Shown here: positions 42,048 to 56,158 of the stretch, one piece after another
Layout: every line of letters begins with the position of its first letter
How positions within the stretch are numbered: the first letter of the stretch is position 1
Assembly (NCBI RefSeq): GCF_004795855.1
Contig: NZ_CP039252.1
Location: 2,666,001 to 2,730,000 of the forward strand
Direction: 5' to 3'
Origin: Hydrogenophaga sp. PAMC20947
Lineage (GTDB): Bacteria; Pseudomonadota; Gammaproteobacteria; Burkholderiales; Burkholderiaceae_C
DNA length: 64,000 nt
Position numbers and translations under genes: made by a program
Notes under the pieces: generated by a model
Databases searched by the model: none
What the model was told of the DNA's origin: nothing
The model's input: only the letters and a program-made list of their open reading frames with translations

Positions 42048-43331
42048 TCATCCTTTGACGCGATTGATCTGTGCGCCAATGCTGCGCAGCTTTTCTTCCA
42101 TCTGGTCGTAGCCTCGGTCCAGATGGTAGATACGGTCCACCACCGTTTCACCGTCGGCCACCAGGCCCGCAATCACCAGGCTCGCAGACGCGCGAAGGTC
42201 GGTCGCCATGACGGTCGCGCCAGACAGCTTGGCCACGCCCTCCACCACAGCGATCTTGCCATCGGTCTGGATGTGAGCACCCAACCGCACCAGCTCATTG
42301 ACGTGCATGAAGCGGTTTTCGAAGATGGTCTCGGTGACCTTGGCTGTACCTTCCGCGATGCAGTTGAGCACCATGAACTGGGCTTGCATGTCGGTGGGGA
42401 AGCCCGGGTACTCGGTCGTGCGGAAGGTCTGGGCTTTGAGGCGACCCGATGCCCGCACGCGGACAAAGGGCCCATCCTCGTTCTGCCCTGCCTCCACTTC
42501 GGCGCCCGCTTCGCGCAGCTTGTCCACCACGGCATCCATGTGATCCATACGCGCATGGCGCAGAATCACATCGCCGCCGGTTGCGGCTACGGCGCACAGG
42601 AAGGTGCCCGCTTCGATGCGATCGGCCACCACCTGGTGGGTGCATCCGTGCAAGCGATCCACACCCTGAATGTGGATGCGACTGGTGCCGTGGCCCTCAA
42701 TCTTCGCGCCCATGGCGATCAGCATCTCGGCAAGATCGGGGATCTCGGGTTCCTGGGCGGCATTTTCCAGCACCGTTTCACCCTGTGCCAATGCAGCGGC
42801 CATGAGGAAGTTCTCTGTCCCGGTCACGGTCACCATGTCGGTCGCAATGCGTGCGCCTTGCAGGCGTTTACGTCCACCCCCCAGTCGCGCCACCATGTAG
42901 CCGTGTTCCACATCGATCTCGGCACCCATGGCCTGCAGGCCTTTAAGGTGCTGGTCCACTGGACGGGAACCAATGGCGCACCCCCCTGGCAGGGACACCT
43001 TGGCATGGCCAAAACGTGCCAGCAACGGCCCCAACACGAGCACCGAAGCGCGCATGGTCTTCACCAGCTCGTAGGGCGCCTCAGCCAAGATCGGATCAGC
43101 GGCGTGGAAGGACATGCCACCGCGGTCTCCGTGGGTTTCCGTCTTGACACCCATGTTGTCGAGCAAGCGGCGCATCGTGGCCACGTCTTGCAAACGGGGA
43201 ACGTTGAGCAAGCGCACAGGCTCGTCGGTCAGCAGGGTGGCGCACATTTCGGGCAGCGCCGCGTTCTTGGCACCAGAAATGACCACCTCGCCATTGAGAG
43301 GGTGGCCGCCAGTGATTTGCAGTTTGTCCAT
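42048..43331 (-). CDS. murA: UDP-N-acetylglucosamine 1-carboxyvinyltransferase
   Basis: First committed enzyme of peptidoglycan synthesis (427 residues). The catalytic cysteine, target of fosfomycin, is C118 in [20 protein letters not shown], so the enzyme is not the Asp-type resistant variant. [12 protein letters not shown] near the N-terminus and [16 protein letters not shown] are conserved. It links ibaG above and hisG (four bases below), the usual order in Burkholderiales. Confidence 0.97.
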   Translation of the reverse strand: MDKLQITGGHPLNGEVVISGAKNAALPEMCATLLTDEPVRLLNVPRLQDVATMRRLLDNMGVKTETHGDRGGMSFHAADPILAEAPYELVKTMRASVLVLGPLLARFGHAKVSLPGGCAIGSRPVDQHLKGLQAMGAEIDVEHGYMVARLGGGRKRLQGARIATDMVTVTGTENFLMAAALAQGETVLENAAQEPEIPDLAEMLIAMGAKIEGHGTSRIHIQGVDRLHGCTHQVVADRIEAGTFLCAVAATGGDVILRHARMDHMDAVVDKLREAGAEVEAGQNEDGPFVRVRASGRLKAQTFRTTEYPGFPTDMQAQFMVLNCIAEGTAKVTETIFENRFMHVNELVRLGAHIQTDGKIAVVEGVAKLSGATVMATDLRASASLVIAGLVADGETVVDRIYHLDRGYDQMEEKLRSIGAQINRVKG

Positions 43332-43472
43332 GGAGAATTCTTTCAGTTGTCGGCGGAACGCTGCTCAATTGGCATCCCAGATACCGCTCTCAGCCAGGTC
43401 GCCGCAGAACCGGCTCTGCCGGGCTGCCAGCGACGCCCTCTGGGGGATGGCGCGAAGCGGCGCGGGGGGACG
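43332..43472. repeat. GC-rich extragenic element between ibaG and murA
   Basis: This 140-base gap is very GC-rich and holds several short inverted segments (for example CCGGCTCTGCCGGG, GGCGCGAAGCGGCGC) and a GGGGGG run. It resembles the scattered palindromic extragenic units seen in Comamonadaceae, as I recall, but copy number can not be judged from one window. Confidence 0.35.
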
Positions 43473-43709
43473 CTATTTGTTTTGCCATTCGGCGGGAGTG
43501 TGGGTCTTCATGGACAAGGCGTGCACCTCATCGGTCTTGATCCTTGCGCCCAGCGTGTCGTAAACCTTTTTATGGCGCGCAATCAATCGCAAGCCTTCAA
43601 AGGCCGGAGACACGATCACGGCAGACCAATGCCGGCCATCGCCGGAGACTTCGATGTGGTCACAGGGCAGGCCTGCAGCGATGAGCGATTGGAGTTCTTC
43701 AGCGGTCAT
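43473..43709 (-). CDS. ibaG: BolA-family protein IbaG
   Basis: A 78-residue BolA-like protein. The fold signature is GDGRHWSAVIVSPAFEGLRLIARHKKVYDTLG with the conserved histidine in RHKKVY and the C-terminal EVHALSMKTHTPAEW. IbaG types partner CGFS glutaredoxins in [2Fe-2S] transfer, and a grxD lies at the start of this window. The position between mla genes and murA matches E. coli. The start MTAEELQSL at 43709 is used; an earlier ATG is four codons upstream. Confidence 0.93.
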   Translation of the reverse strand: MTAEELQSLIAAGLPCDHIEVSGDGRHWSAVIVSPAFEGLRLIARHKKVYDTLGARIKTDEVHALSMKTHTPAEWQNK

Positions 43710-43747
43710 AACAATAAACAATTAACAAACGGTTGGACGTTTTCAGC

Positions 43748-44503
43748 TCAGTGGCGGGTCTTGTAGCCCGTGCGCAGCAAATGCAATCCGATGGCACTCA
43801 CCACAGCCAGTGCACCGCCCACCAAAATCAGGCTGATCCACGGCGACACATCGCTCACGCCAAAAAAGCCATAGCGAAAACCGTCGATCATGTAGAAGAA
43901 CGGATTGAGATGGCTCACACGCTGCCAAATCTCTGGCAGTGAATGAATTGAGTAGAACACGCCCGATAAAAACGTCATGGGCATGATGATGAAGTTTTGA
44001 AACGCCGCCATTTGATCAAATTTCTCGGCCCACAGACCCGCGATCAGGCCCAGGCCACCCAGCAAGGCTGCGCCCATGAATCCAAACACGAGAATCCAGA
44101 CAGGTGCTGCAAATGGCGGGCGAGCGAACCACCAGGTCACCAGCATCACTCCCGCTCCCACGGCCAGCCCACGCACCACCGACGACCCAACGTAGGCCAC
44201 AAACCAGGCGCGATGGGACAACGGCGTGAGCTGTAGAAACACCAAGTTGCCCATCACCTTGCTCTGGATCAGTGAGCTGCTGCTGTTGGCAAACGCGTTT
44301 TGCAAAACACTCATCATCACCAGACCCGGCAACAGAAAGGCGGTGTAGCTGACCGACTCGTACACCTCAACCCGGCCCTCAAGCACATGGCCAAAGATCA
44401 TCATGTAAAGAATGGCCGTGATCACCGGCGCGGCCACAGTTTGGAATCCTACTTTCCAGAAACGCAGGATTTCCTTGTAAAACAGCATTTGCCAACCGTT
44501 CAT
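43748..44503 (-). CDS. ABC-2 type transporter permease (YadH-like)
   Basis: A 251-residue inner-membrane permease with six hydrophobic segments and the ABC-2 signature region (MSFLSGVFYSIHSLPEIWQRVSHLNPFFYMIDGFRYGFFG). It pairs with the ATPase gene that overlaps it by four bases. Family members export lipids, polysaccharides or drugs; the substrate here is unknown. Placement after mlaB suggests an envelope role. Confidence 0.88.
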   Translation of the reverse strand: MNGWQMLFYKEILRFWKVGFQTVAAPVITAILYMMIFGHVLEGRVEVYESVSYTAFLLPGLVMMSVLQNAFANSSSSLIQSKVMGNLVFLQLTPLSHRAWFVAYVGSSVVRGLAVGAGVMLVTWWFARPPFAAPVWILVFGFMGAALLGGLGLIAGLWAEKFDQMAAFQNFIIMPMTFLSGVFYSIHSLPEIWQRVSHLNPFFYMIDGFRYGFFGVSDVSPWISLILVGGALAVVSAIGLHLLRTGYKTRH

Positions 44504-45435
44504 TCCGCCGTTCCTTGTTTTTTGAGCGCCGCGTTGCTGCCCTGAATCAGCTCCAGGAACACGTCTTCCAGGTCGGCCTTCCGTATTTCAATGTCGTCTG
44601 CGGTGGCTCCTGCCTCGCGCACTTTCGTCAGGATGCGCTCGACGGCCAAGGCATCGTTGGCGGGCAACTGCACCACTCGGCCCGTGATCCGCGCTTGAGC
44701 GGCCAGATCGGCCGGCAAGACGTCATCGGTTTTGAAACGCAAAATATTGGAAGCAGCTCTCTTGAGCAATTCCGAAGTGCGGTCCAGCGCCACCACCTCA
44801 CCGCGGTTGAGCAAGGCAAGGCGGCCACACAGCGCTTCTGCTTCTTCCAGGTAATGGGTGGTCAGCAGCACCGTGCTGCCCTGCTTGTTGAGCTGGGAAA
44901 CGAATTGCCACAGCGTTTGCCGCAGCTCGACATCGACGCCCGCCGTGGGCTCGTCGAGAACGATCACTTGAGGTTTGTGCACCAGCGCCAGCGCCACCAG
45001 CACGCGGCGCTTCATGCCCCCCGAGAGCTGGCGCATGTTGGCGGTCGCTTTGTCGGTCAGACCCAGGCTGTGCAAGAGCTCATCGATCCACGCACCATTC
45101 TTTTGAATGCCAAAATAACCCGACTGGAAGCGGAGCGCCTCGCGCACAGTGAAGAACGGGTCGAAGACCAGCTCCTGCGGCACCACCCCCAAGGCGCGAC
45201 GTGCGGCCTGGTAGTCGGTTTGAACATCATGGCCCTGCACGCGGGCAACACCACCGGTGGCCTTCGCCAGGCCAGCGAGTACGCTGATCAACGTTGTCTT
45301 ACCAGCCCCGTTGGGCCCGAGCAAGCCAAAGAACTCACCCTGCTCGATGTCGAAAGACACAGACTTCAGAGCGTGCAGTTCACCGCTGGGCGTGGCGTAG
45401 GTTTTGGAGACGTGTTGAAACGAGACGGCTGGCAT
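44500..45435 (-). CDS. ABC transporter ATP-binding protein (YadG-like)
   Basis: An ATPase subunit of 311 residues. Walker A is GPNGAGKTT, the signature is LSGGMKRR, Walker B is VIVLDEPTAGVD, and LTTHYLEEAE contains the switch histidine. It drives the ABC-2 permease encoded next (stop and start overlap). The start MPAVSFQHVSKTY at 45435 matches the family; ten earlier codons are not used. Confidence 0.92.
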   Translation of the reverse strand: MPAVSFQHVSKTYATPSGELHALKSVSFDIEQGEFFGLLGPNGAGKTTLISVLAGLAKATGGVARVQGHDVQTDYQAARRALGVVPQELVFDPFFTVREALRFQSGYFGIQKNGAWIDELLHSLGLTDKATANMRQLSGGMKRRVLVALALVHKPQVIVLDEPTAGVDVELRQTLWQFVSQLNKQGSTVLLTTHYLEEAEALCGRLALLNRGEVVALDRTSELLKRAASNILRFKTDDVLPADLAAQARITGRVVQLPANDALAVERILTKVREAGATADDIEIRKADLEDVFLELIQGSNAALKKQGTAE

Positions 45436-45556
45436 GAAGGGGCGCTGGACCTCGGGGCACGCCACCTGGGGCAGGACATCTGCTCGATGGGTGGCGAACC
45501 TGACATTTTAAGCGGGTCCGCGAAAGACCGCCCGAGCAAGGGCTAGAACCGCTGAT

Positions 45557-45859
45557 TCAAGCCGCCAGCAGCTCGCTCACACCATACAGCTTGACCAAAT
45601 CGGCCAGGCGCTGCGGCCAGCCATCAACGCTGAGCTTCTTGCCTTGAGCCAGCAAGTTGCTGCGCAATGTCAGCAAGACCGCTACGGCCGACGTGTCAAA
45701 GACCTGTAAACCACTGGCATCCAGGGTCACTTGTGCTCCGGGCAACTTGGCCAAGGCCTGGTTGAGCTCGTCCAGCACCTGCACCGCCTCCTGCAACGTG
45801 ACACGCTCAGGGAGTCGGACAAAGGAATCTGACGTATCAACAGCAGCCATGGTTTTCAT
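45557..45859 (-). CDS. mlaB: STAS-domain protein MlaB
   Basis: A 100-residue STAS protein that binds MlaF and is needed for the MlaFEDB complex. TLDASGLQVFDTSAVAVLLTLRSNLLAQGKKLSV is the STAS core with the conserved DTSAV segment. It follows mlaC by two bases. It is short and fast-evolving, so naming rests partly on location. Confidence 0.88.
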   Translation of the reverse strand: MKTMAAVDTSDSFVRLPERVTLQEAVQVLDELNQALAKLPGAQVTLDASGLQVFDTSAVAVLLTLRSNLLAQGKKLSVDGWPQRLADLVKLYGVSELLAA

Positions 45860-45861
45860 CT

Positions 45862-46491
45862 TCAGCCAGCTTTGGCCGCGGCCGCCGCTTTGTTGCGCTG
45901 AGCCAAGGTCGCAATCAGGCCATCGATGCCCTTGCTGTTGATTTCTTGGGCAAACTGGCTGCGATAGGTATCCACCAGCCAGATTCCAAGCACATTCAAA
46001 TCATAGATTTTCCAACCCTCACTGGTCTTCTCAAGGCGGTAGTCCAGCTGGATCGGCTCGCCTCGGCCCCGCACCTCAGAGCGCACCACCACGTCGGTGT
46101 CCTCTGGGCGGAAACGGGAAGGACGGAACGACAAGGACTGGTCCTTCACCTCACCCAATGCGCCCGCATAGGTGCGCACCAGCAACAGCTTGAACTCGGC
46201 CTGCAAGGCTTTTTGTTGCTCAGGCGTCGCCTGCCGCCAGAACCTGCCAACGGCAGATGACGTCATTCGGGAGAAATTCACGTGGGGCATGATCTTGGTA
46301 TCGACCAAGGTCACGATTCGCCCGACATCTCCACCCTGAATGGCAGCATCGGCTTTGATGGTGTCCATCACCTGCCCAGACACGCGCTGCACCAAGGCAT
46401 CGGGCGCCTCGTCGGCGGCAAAGGTCATGGGGCTGATCAGGGCGGCACTCACGATCACGAGGGCGGACATCCATTGGCGGCGTTGAATCAT
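45862..46491 (-). CDS. mlaC: Periplasmic phospholipid carrier MlaC
   Basis: Soluble periplasmic shuttle (209 residues) that carries phospholipid between MlaA in the outer membrane and MlaFEDB. A signal peptide ends near SPMTFAAD. The Tol-Tol-Ttg2 domain contains VDTKIMPHVNFSRMTSSAVGRFWRQATPEQQKAL and the C-terminal YDLNVLGIWLVDTYRSQF. Start at 46491 is set by the signal peptide; 48 upstream codons are dropped. Confidence 0.94.
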   Translation of the reverse strand: MIQRRQWMSALVIVSAALISPMTFAADEAPDALVQRVSGQVMDTIKADAAIQGGDVGRIVTLVDTKIMPHVNFSRMTSSAVGRFWRQATPEQQKALQAEFKLLLVRTYAGALGEVKDQSLSFRPSRFRPEDTDVVVRSEVRGRGEPIQLDYRLEKTSEGWKIYDLNVLGIWLVDTYRSQFAQEINSKGIDGLIATLAQRNKAAAAAKAG

Positions 46492-46624
46492 TTTATTTTC
46501 CTTCTGTGGGCGAGACACCTGAATGGTGCGAGTCGCCTTGGGTTGAGACTGCCACTGTAAAGCCACAGTCCACCAGTTTTGTATCGCTTGTGTAATTGTT
46601 TCGTATCGTCTTGTAGAGCCACGC

Positions 46625-47365
46625 TCAGCGCGCATTCTTCAAGCCGATGCCTTTTTCCTTCAGATCCTCGATCTGGTTTTCGCGCCGCTGCAGGTAGATA
46701 TCCCGCGTGAAGCTGTACTTGTCGAGAGCCGCAGCTTCCAGCATGGAAGTGGCGCGCAACAGATTGGCGCGCGTCTCCACTGCGCGCAAGGCGTAAAGGG
46801 AATTTCGGGCCGGAATATTGGACAGCCCCTGCACCAGGTCGCCCTTCGATTCAATGGTAAAACCTGCGGCATCCCGAACCGACGAGGGTCCAAAAATGGG
46901 CAATACAAGGTAGGGTCCCGAAGGAACACCCCAGCGCCCCAGCGTTTGCCCGAAATCGAGTGAGGTGCGCTCGATCCCCATCTCTGAAGCGATGTCGACC
47001 AGGCCCAGCACGCCAAAAATGGAGTTCACCGAAACGCGCAGGAAATTTTGTGAAGCTTCTTTCGGACGCAACTGGAGCGAGGCGTTTACGAAGGACCAAG
47101 CATCGTTGAGGTTGCCAAAGAAGTTGGCGACATAGGTTCGAACCGGATCGGGTGTCACGTCCCGGTAAACCGTGGCCACAGGCTTGAGCAGCGCACCGTC
47201 CACGGCATCATTAAAACGGGTGACGTCGCGATTGAAAGGCTCCCAGGGATCCCGAGGGTTGGCATCGGGCCCCGTGGCACAGCCCGCCAGCCCAACAACC
47301 AGCAATGAAATAGCCAAATGGCGCCCTCGCCGCGCTCCAGGAATAGGAAAATAACCGTGTTTCAT
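46625..47365 (-). CDS. mlaA: Outer-membrane lipoprotein MlaA (VacJ)
   Basis: A 246-residue lipoprotein with lipobox LLVVGLAGCATG. It removes misplaced phospholipid from the outer leaflet and hands it to MlaC. DPWEPFNRDVTRFNDAVD, FFGNLNDAWSFVNASLQ and GLVDIASEMGIERTSLDFGQTLGRWGVPSGPYLVLPIFGPSSVRDA are the family blocks. In E. coli mlaA is unlinked; here it lies between mlaD and mlaC. Confidence 0.95.
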   Translation of the reverse strand: MKHGYFPIPGARRGRHLAISLLVVGLAGCATGPDANPRDPWEPFNRDVTRFNDAVDGALLKPVATVYRDVTPDPVRTYVANFFGNLNDAWSFVNASLQLRPKEASQNFLRVSVNSIFGVLGLVDIASEMGIERTSLDFGQTLGRWGVPSGPYLVLPIFGPSSVRDAAGFTIESKGDLVQGLSNIPARNSLYALRAVETRANLLRATSMLEAAALDKYSFTRDIYLQRRENQIEDLKEKGIGLKNAR

Positions 47366-47438
47366 GGATAAACTCCCGTTCCAAAATCTGGCCTGGCCTG
47401 GTCAGGTCCATGGGCGCCCACGGCTGGCAATTTTGACT

Positions 47439-47918
47439 TCATTCGCTCTTGGCACTGCCGCCATCAGCGGCCTTGCTGAAGAGGAACTGTCCAATCAGAT
47501 TTTCCAACACAATGGCAGACTGGGTGCGCGTGATGACATCGCCTGCCTTCAGGTTCTCAATATCTCCACCCGCCACGAGTCCAATGTACTGATCGCCCAG
47601 CAAGCCGGCCGTCAAAATTTTGGCCGAGGAATCTCGGGGAAACTCGACCCCCTTGGCGACATCAAGAGTGACCAACCCCTGGTAAGTCACCGAATCCAAC
47701 GTGATGCTGGTGACCCGACCCACATCCACACCCGCGGAGCGCACCGGCGCACGCGCTTTGAGCCCGCCGATGTTGTCGAACTTCGCAGTCAAGGTGTAGG
47801 TATCGCCTGCGCCCGAAAAGCTGCCCAGGTTGGCGGCCTTCAAAGCGAGGAACAGCAGGCCCACGGCACCCAAGGCCACAAAAAGACCGACAAAAATTTC
47901 AATGCTTTTTTTGTTCAT
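47439..47918 (-). CDS. mlaD: MCE-domain substrate-binding protein MlaD
   Basis: A 159-residue inner-membrane anchored MCE protein. It forms the hexameric ring of the Mla transporter. The single helix is IEIFVGLFVALGAVGLLFLAL (from residue 6) and the MCE domain contains KFDNIGGLKARAPVRSAGVDVGRVTSI and LTAGLLGDQYIGL. The start MNKKSIEIF at 47918 is the family N-terminus. Confidence 0.96.
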   Translation of the reverse strand: MNKKSIEIFVGLFVALGAVGLLFLALKAANLGSFSGAGDTYTLTAKFDNIGGLKARAPVRSAGVDVGRVTSITLDSVTYQGLVTLDVAKGVEFPRDSSAKILTAGLLGDQYIGLVAGGDIENLKAGDVITRTQSAIVLENLIGQFLFSKAADGGSAKSE

Positions 47919-47937
47919 AAGAGCTCCACAAGGGAAA

Positions 47938-48717
47938 TCAGGGCGCTGAAAACATCCACGCCGTGAGAATAAAGTCCATCGCCAGTACGCCCAGCGAGGC
48001 GGTGACCACAGTCCGCGTTGTAGCGTAGGCCACGCCTTCAGGGGTCGCTTCGGTTTCAAACCCCTGGTAGAGGGCCACCGCAGTGCAGATCACCCCAAAT
48101 ACGACACTTTTGACGAAGCCGTTGCCCACATCGCGCCAGACGTCGACACCGTTTTGCTGGATAGACCAGAAGTTGCCGGCATCGATCCCGATCAGACCCA
48201 CGGCCACCACGTAGGCGCCCAAAATTCCGATGGCGGAAAACAACGCAGCGAGCAAAGGCATTGAAACAATGCCGGCCAGGAATCTGGGGGCCAACACCCG
48301 GGTACGGGGATCAATCGCCATCAGCTCCATGGCCGCGATCTGCTCACCCGCCTTCATCAGGCCGATTTCAGCGGTCAGCGAAGTGCCCGCCCGACCTGCA
48401 AACAGCAAAGCTGTTACCACTGGCCCCAGCTCGCGGACCAAAGACAAATTCACAATCAAACCCAGCGACTCAGCGGCGCCGTAAGTCACCAGCGCGTAAT
48501 ACATCTGCAACGCCAACACAAAGCCTACCGAGAGACCGGAGGCCAGAATGATGACCAGCGAACGGTTGCCAATGGCATGGATCTGCGTCACAACCAGCCC
48601 GAATCGGCGCAACGAGGCCGGCAGCGCAAGAAGCAACTCAACAAAAAACACCGCACCATGGCCCCAGTCTGCCAGCGTGTCCAATGTGCGCCGGCCCAAC
48701 CGTTGGAAAAAGTTCAT
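47938..48717 (-). CDS. mlaE: Lipid ABC transporter permease MlaE
   Basis: A 259-residue MlaE permease with five or six membrane segments. MYYALVTYGAAESLGLIVNLSLVRELGPVVTALLFAGRAGTSLTAEIGLMKAGEQIAAMELMAIDP is the diagnostic block. Works with MlaF ATPase and MlaD. The start overlaps the mlaF stop by four bases. Confidence 0.96.
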   Translation of the reverse strand: MNFFQRLGRRTLDTLADWGHGAVFFVELLLALPASLRRFGLVVTQIHAIGNRSLVIILASGLSVGFVLALQMYYALVTYGAAESLGLIVNLSLVRELGPVVTALLFAGRAGTSLTAEIGLMKAGEQIAAMELMAIDPRTRVLAPRFLAGIVSMPLLAALFSAIGILGAYVVAVGLIGIDAGNFWSIQQNGVDVWRDVGNGFVKSVVFGVICTAVALYQGFETEATPEGVAYATTRTVVTASLGVLAMDFILTAWMFSAP

Positions 48718-49535
48718 GCCGACGTCCTCGCTCCGAAGTCTTCTTCCAGCGACGGTGCCGGGTAGTGAAATTTCACGGGTCCATCAGGCTCACCGCGCAC
48801 AAACTGCCGCGTCTCCGGATCGTCACTGGCCATCAGTTCAGCTGGCGTGCCCTGGGCCACGATACGGCCACCCGACGCCATCAGGATCACCGCATCACTG
48901 ATCGCCATGCACTGTGGAATATCGTGAGAAATCAACAGCGTGGTCGCTCCCGTCACGTCGGTCAGGGTGCGGATCAACTTGGCGGCCACACCCATGGAAA
49001 CCAGGTCAAGGCCCGCAAATGGCTCGTCGTACATGATCAGTTCAGGATCCAGTGCGATGGCACGCGCCAAGGCGATGCGCCGGGCCATACCGCCCGACAC
49101 CTCACTGATGCGAAGGCCTGCCGCGCCACGCAAGCCCACCGCATTGAGCTTCATAAGCACGATGTTGCGGATGAGGTCTTCGGGCAACTCGGTCATCTCG
49201 CGAAGCGGAAATGCCACGTTGTCAAACACCGTCAAATCGGTGAACAACGCACCAAACTGAAACAGCATGCCCAATCGCCGACGCAGTCGAAAGAGTTGTT
49301 GCTTGTTGCTGGTGTCGATAACCTCGCCATCAAACACCACACGACCACTGTTGGTCGCATGAACACCGCCGATCAGTCGCAACAGCGTCGTCTTTCCACA
49401 GCCTGAGCCACCCAGGACGGCCGTGACTTTGCCCCGCGCGAATTGCAGCGAGACATCGTTCAGTATGATCCGCCGGCTGTCGTAGCCAAAGGTCACATGG
49501 TCGATTTCGATAAAGGGTTTGTCACTCATGGGCAT
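48714..49535 (-). CDS. mlaF: Lipid ABC transporter ATPase MlaF
   Basis: ATPase of the Mla phospholipid transporter, about 272 residues. Walker A GGSGCGKTT, Q-loop region MLFQFGALFTDLTVFDNVAFPLRE, signature VSGGMARR and Walker B LIMYDEPFAGLD are complete. A second ATG lies two codons on (49529) and could be the true start. It is the first gene of the mla–his–tat array, with the gltBD terminator on its upstream side. Confidence 0.95.
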   Translation of the reverse strand: MPMSDKPFIEIDHVTFGYDSRRIILNDVSLQFARGKVTAVLGGSGCGKTTLLRLIGGVHATNSGRVVFDGEVIDTSNKQQLFRLRRRLGMLFQFGALFTDLTVFDNVAFPLREMTELPEDLIRNIVLMKLNAVGLRGAAGLRISEVSGGMARRIALARAIALDPELIMYDEPFAGLDLVSMGVAAKLIRTLTDVTGATTLLISHDIPQCMAISDAVILMASGGRIVAQGTPAELMASDDPETRQFVRGEPDGPVKFHYPAPSLEEDFGARTSA

Positions 49536-49652
49536 CTGTGTTCAATCGCGCATTGTCGCATGGGGGAATACCCCGAGTTCCAACCCGGCTGAATCAACCC
49601 CCACCCAGCCCGGACTTGTGCATGCGGCCATCGTTTGCACACAATCGCTGGT

Positions 49653-49695
49653 AGAAAAAAAGAGGGTGATGCCGCACGACTGCGGCATCGCCCTC
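49653..49695 (-). terminator. Rho-independent terminator after gltBD
   Basis: On the minus strand a 15-pair hairpin (GAGGGCGATGCCGCA and its near-complement, four-base loop) is followed by seven T residues. It lies 42 bases after the gltD stop, so it should end gltBD transcripts before mlaF. Confidence 0.92.
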
Positions 49696-49736
49696 CCTCA
49701 GAATCATGGCGAATAGGCCCGCTGATTCTGGAGGAT

Positions 49737-51203
49737 TCAGCGTGGCAGATCTGAAAATCCCATCAGGAACTCATCCACCGAACGCGCGGCCTGGCGGCCT
49801 TCACGGATCGCCCAGACAACCAGACTCTGACCTCGGCGCATGTCGCCAGCCGCGAACACCTTGTCCACGCTGGTAGCGTAACCACCGGTGAAATCGGTGG
49901 TGGCTTTGGCATTGCCGCGACCATCTTTGTCGATACCAAAAGCATCCAGCACAGTGGCGACCGGGTTCACAAATCCCATGGCCAGCAAGACCAGATCGGC
50001 TTTGTATTCTTTTTCCGTACCCGGTATTTCGGTCAACTTGCCGTCTTTAAACTCCACCTGCACCGTGGTCAATCCAGTGACCTTGCCCTTGCTGCCGGTG
50101 AAGGCCTTGGTGGAAATGGCAAACTCGCGCATGCACCCTTCTTCGTGGCTGGAGCTGGTGCGCAGCTTGAGCGGCCAGTAAGGCCACACCAAAGGTTTGT
50201 TCTCCTCTTCTGGCGGCTGGGGCATGACTTCAAACTGGGTCACGCTCGCGGCGCCGTGGCGATTGCTGGTGCCCACACAATCGCTGCCGGTATCGCCGCC
50301 GCCGATCACGATGACGTGTTTGCCTTCGGCGCGCAACTGGTTCTTCAGTTTGTCGCCAGCATTGACCTTGTTTTGCTGGGGCAGGAACTCCATGGCGAAA
50401 TGAATGCCGTCCAGATCGCGTCCGGGCACGGGCAAATCGCGGCTCTCTTCTGACCCACCGGTCAGCACCACAGCGTCGAAGTCCTTCTTCAACTGCTCGG
50501 GGCTGATGGTTTCACTGGCCCAATTGACTACTTTGCTGTCTTTAGGCATCACCCCCACCAGCACGCTGGTCTTGATGACCACGCCCTCGGCCTGCATCTG
50601 CTCAACACGGCGATCGATGTGGCTCTTCTCCATCTTGAAGTCAGGGATGCCGTAGCGCAACAAGCCGCCCACACGGTCGTTCTTTTCGAACAGCGTGACG
50701 TCGTGGCCTGCGCGTGCCAATTGTTGCGCTGCGGCCATGCCGGCCGGGCCCGAACCCACCACCGCCACTTTTTTGCCGGTCTTGATCTTGGCCGGCATGG
50801 GCTTGACCCAGCCTTCGGCCCAGGCACGGTCAATGATGGCGTGCTCGATGCTCTTGATACCGACGGCATCGTCGTTGACATTGAGCGTGCAAGCCGCCTC
50901 ACAAGGCGCAGGGCAGATGCGGCCGGTGAACTCGGGGAAGTTGTTGGTGCTGTGCAGCACGGCGATCGCGTTTAGCCAATCGCCCTGGTAAACCAGGTCG
51001 TTGAAGTCAGGAATGATGTTGTTGACCGGGCAGCCGTTGTTGCAGAACGGTGTCCCGCAGTCCATGCAGCGCGCAGCCTGAATCTTGGCCTTTCCATCGT
51101 CCAGACCGATGACGAATTCTTTGTAGTCTTTCAAGCGCTCGGGTACAGGCTTGTAACCCTCTTCCAGACGCTCGTATTCCATGAAGCCAGTGACTTTTCC
51201 CAT
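49737..51203 (-). CDS. gltD: Glutamate synthase small subunit (GltD)
   Basis: NADPH-oxidising subunit of glutamate synthase, 488 residues. The N-terminal iron-sulfur region has [24 protein letters not shown] and [12 protein letters not shown]. The FAD fold is [29 protein letters not shown] and the NADPH fold is [17 protein letters not shown] final GD box, [24 protein letters not shown], is intact. It follows gltB by 28 bases and precedes a strong terminator. Confidence 0.97.
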   Translation of the reverse strand: MGKVTGFMEYERLEEGYKPVPERLKDYKEFVIGLDDGKAKIQAARCMDCGTPFCNNGCPVNNIIPDFNDLVYQGDWLNAIAVLHSTNNFPEFTGRICPAPCEAACTLNVNDDAVGIKSIEHAIIDRAWAEGWVKPMPAKIKTGKKVAVVGSGPAGMAAAQQLARAGHDVTLFEKNDRVGGLLRYGIPDFKMEKSHIDRRVEQMQAEGVVIKTSVLVGVMPKDSKVVNWASETISPEQLKKDFDAVVLTGGSEESRDLPVPGRDLDGIHFAMEFLPQQNKVNAGDKLKNQLRAEGKHVIVIGGGDTGSDCVGTSNRHGAASVTQFEVMPQPPEEENKPLVWPYWPLKLRTSSSHEEGCMREFAISTKAFTGSKGKVTGLTTVQVEFKDGKLTEIPGTEKEYKADLVLLAMGFVNPVATVLDAFGIDKDGRGNAKATTDFTGGYATSVDKVFAAGDMRRGQSLVVWAIREGRQAARSVDEFLMGFSDLPR

Positions 51204-51231
51204 GATGTGTGTCCTTTTCTAGCTCTGCGCT

Positions 51232-55962
<4,731 letters not shown>

Positions 55963-56050
55963 GGCACTTCCTTATTTTGGGGTTCGAATACGGGATATAT
56001 GCGTTGCGGATGAGGAGCATAGTGCATTGCAACAATGGTGCCAAGCACAA

Positions 56051-56073
56051 CAATTGGGGTCTGACCCCAATTG
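56051..56073. repeat. Perfect 23-base palindrome near the RAYT gene
   Basis: CAATTGGGGTC and GACCCCAATTG form a perfect inverted repeat around one T. It lies 86 bases past the transposase stop and upstream of gltB. A half-site (TCTGACCCCAATT) lies on the other side of the transposase at 56893–56905. Such pairs are typical of REP elements mobilised by RAYT proteins. Confidence 0.7.
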
Positions 56074-56158
56074 TTTCCGCAAAAATTGATCGTCTTATAA
56101 ATTAGGGACAGATTGAAGACTGAATGGTTTACCCGGATCAGTGTCGAAAAAGGCTGCT

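Noticed and set aside
41874..43766. A 630-codon open frame on the plus strand
   Set aside because: It runs antisense to hisG, murA and ibaG, which are unmistakable; composition is that of a codon shadow.
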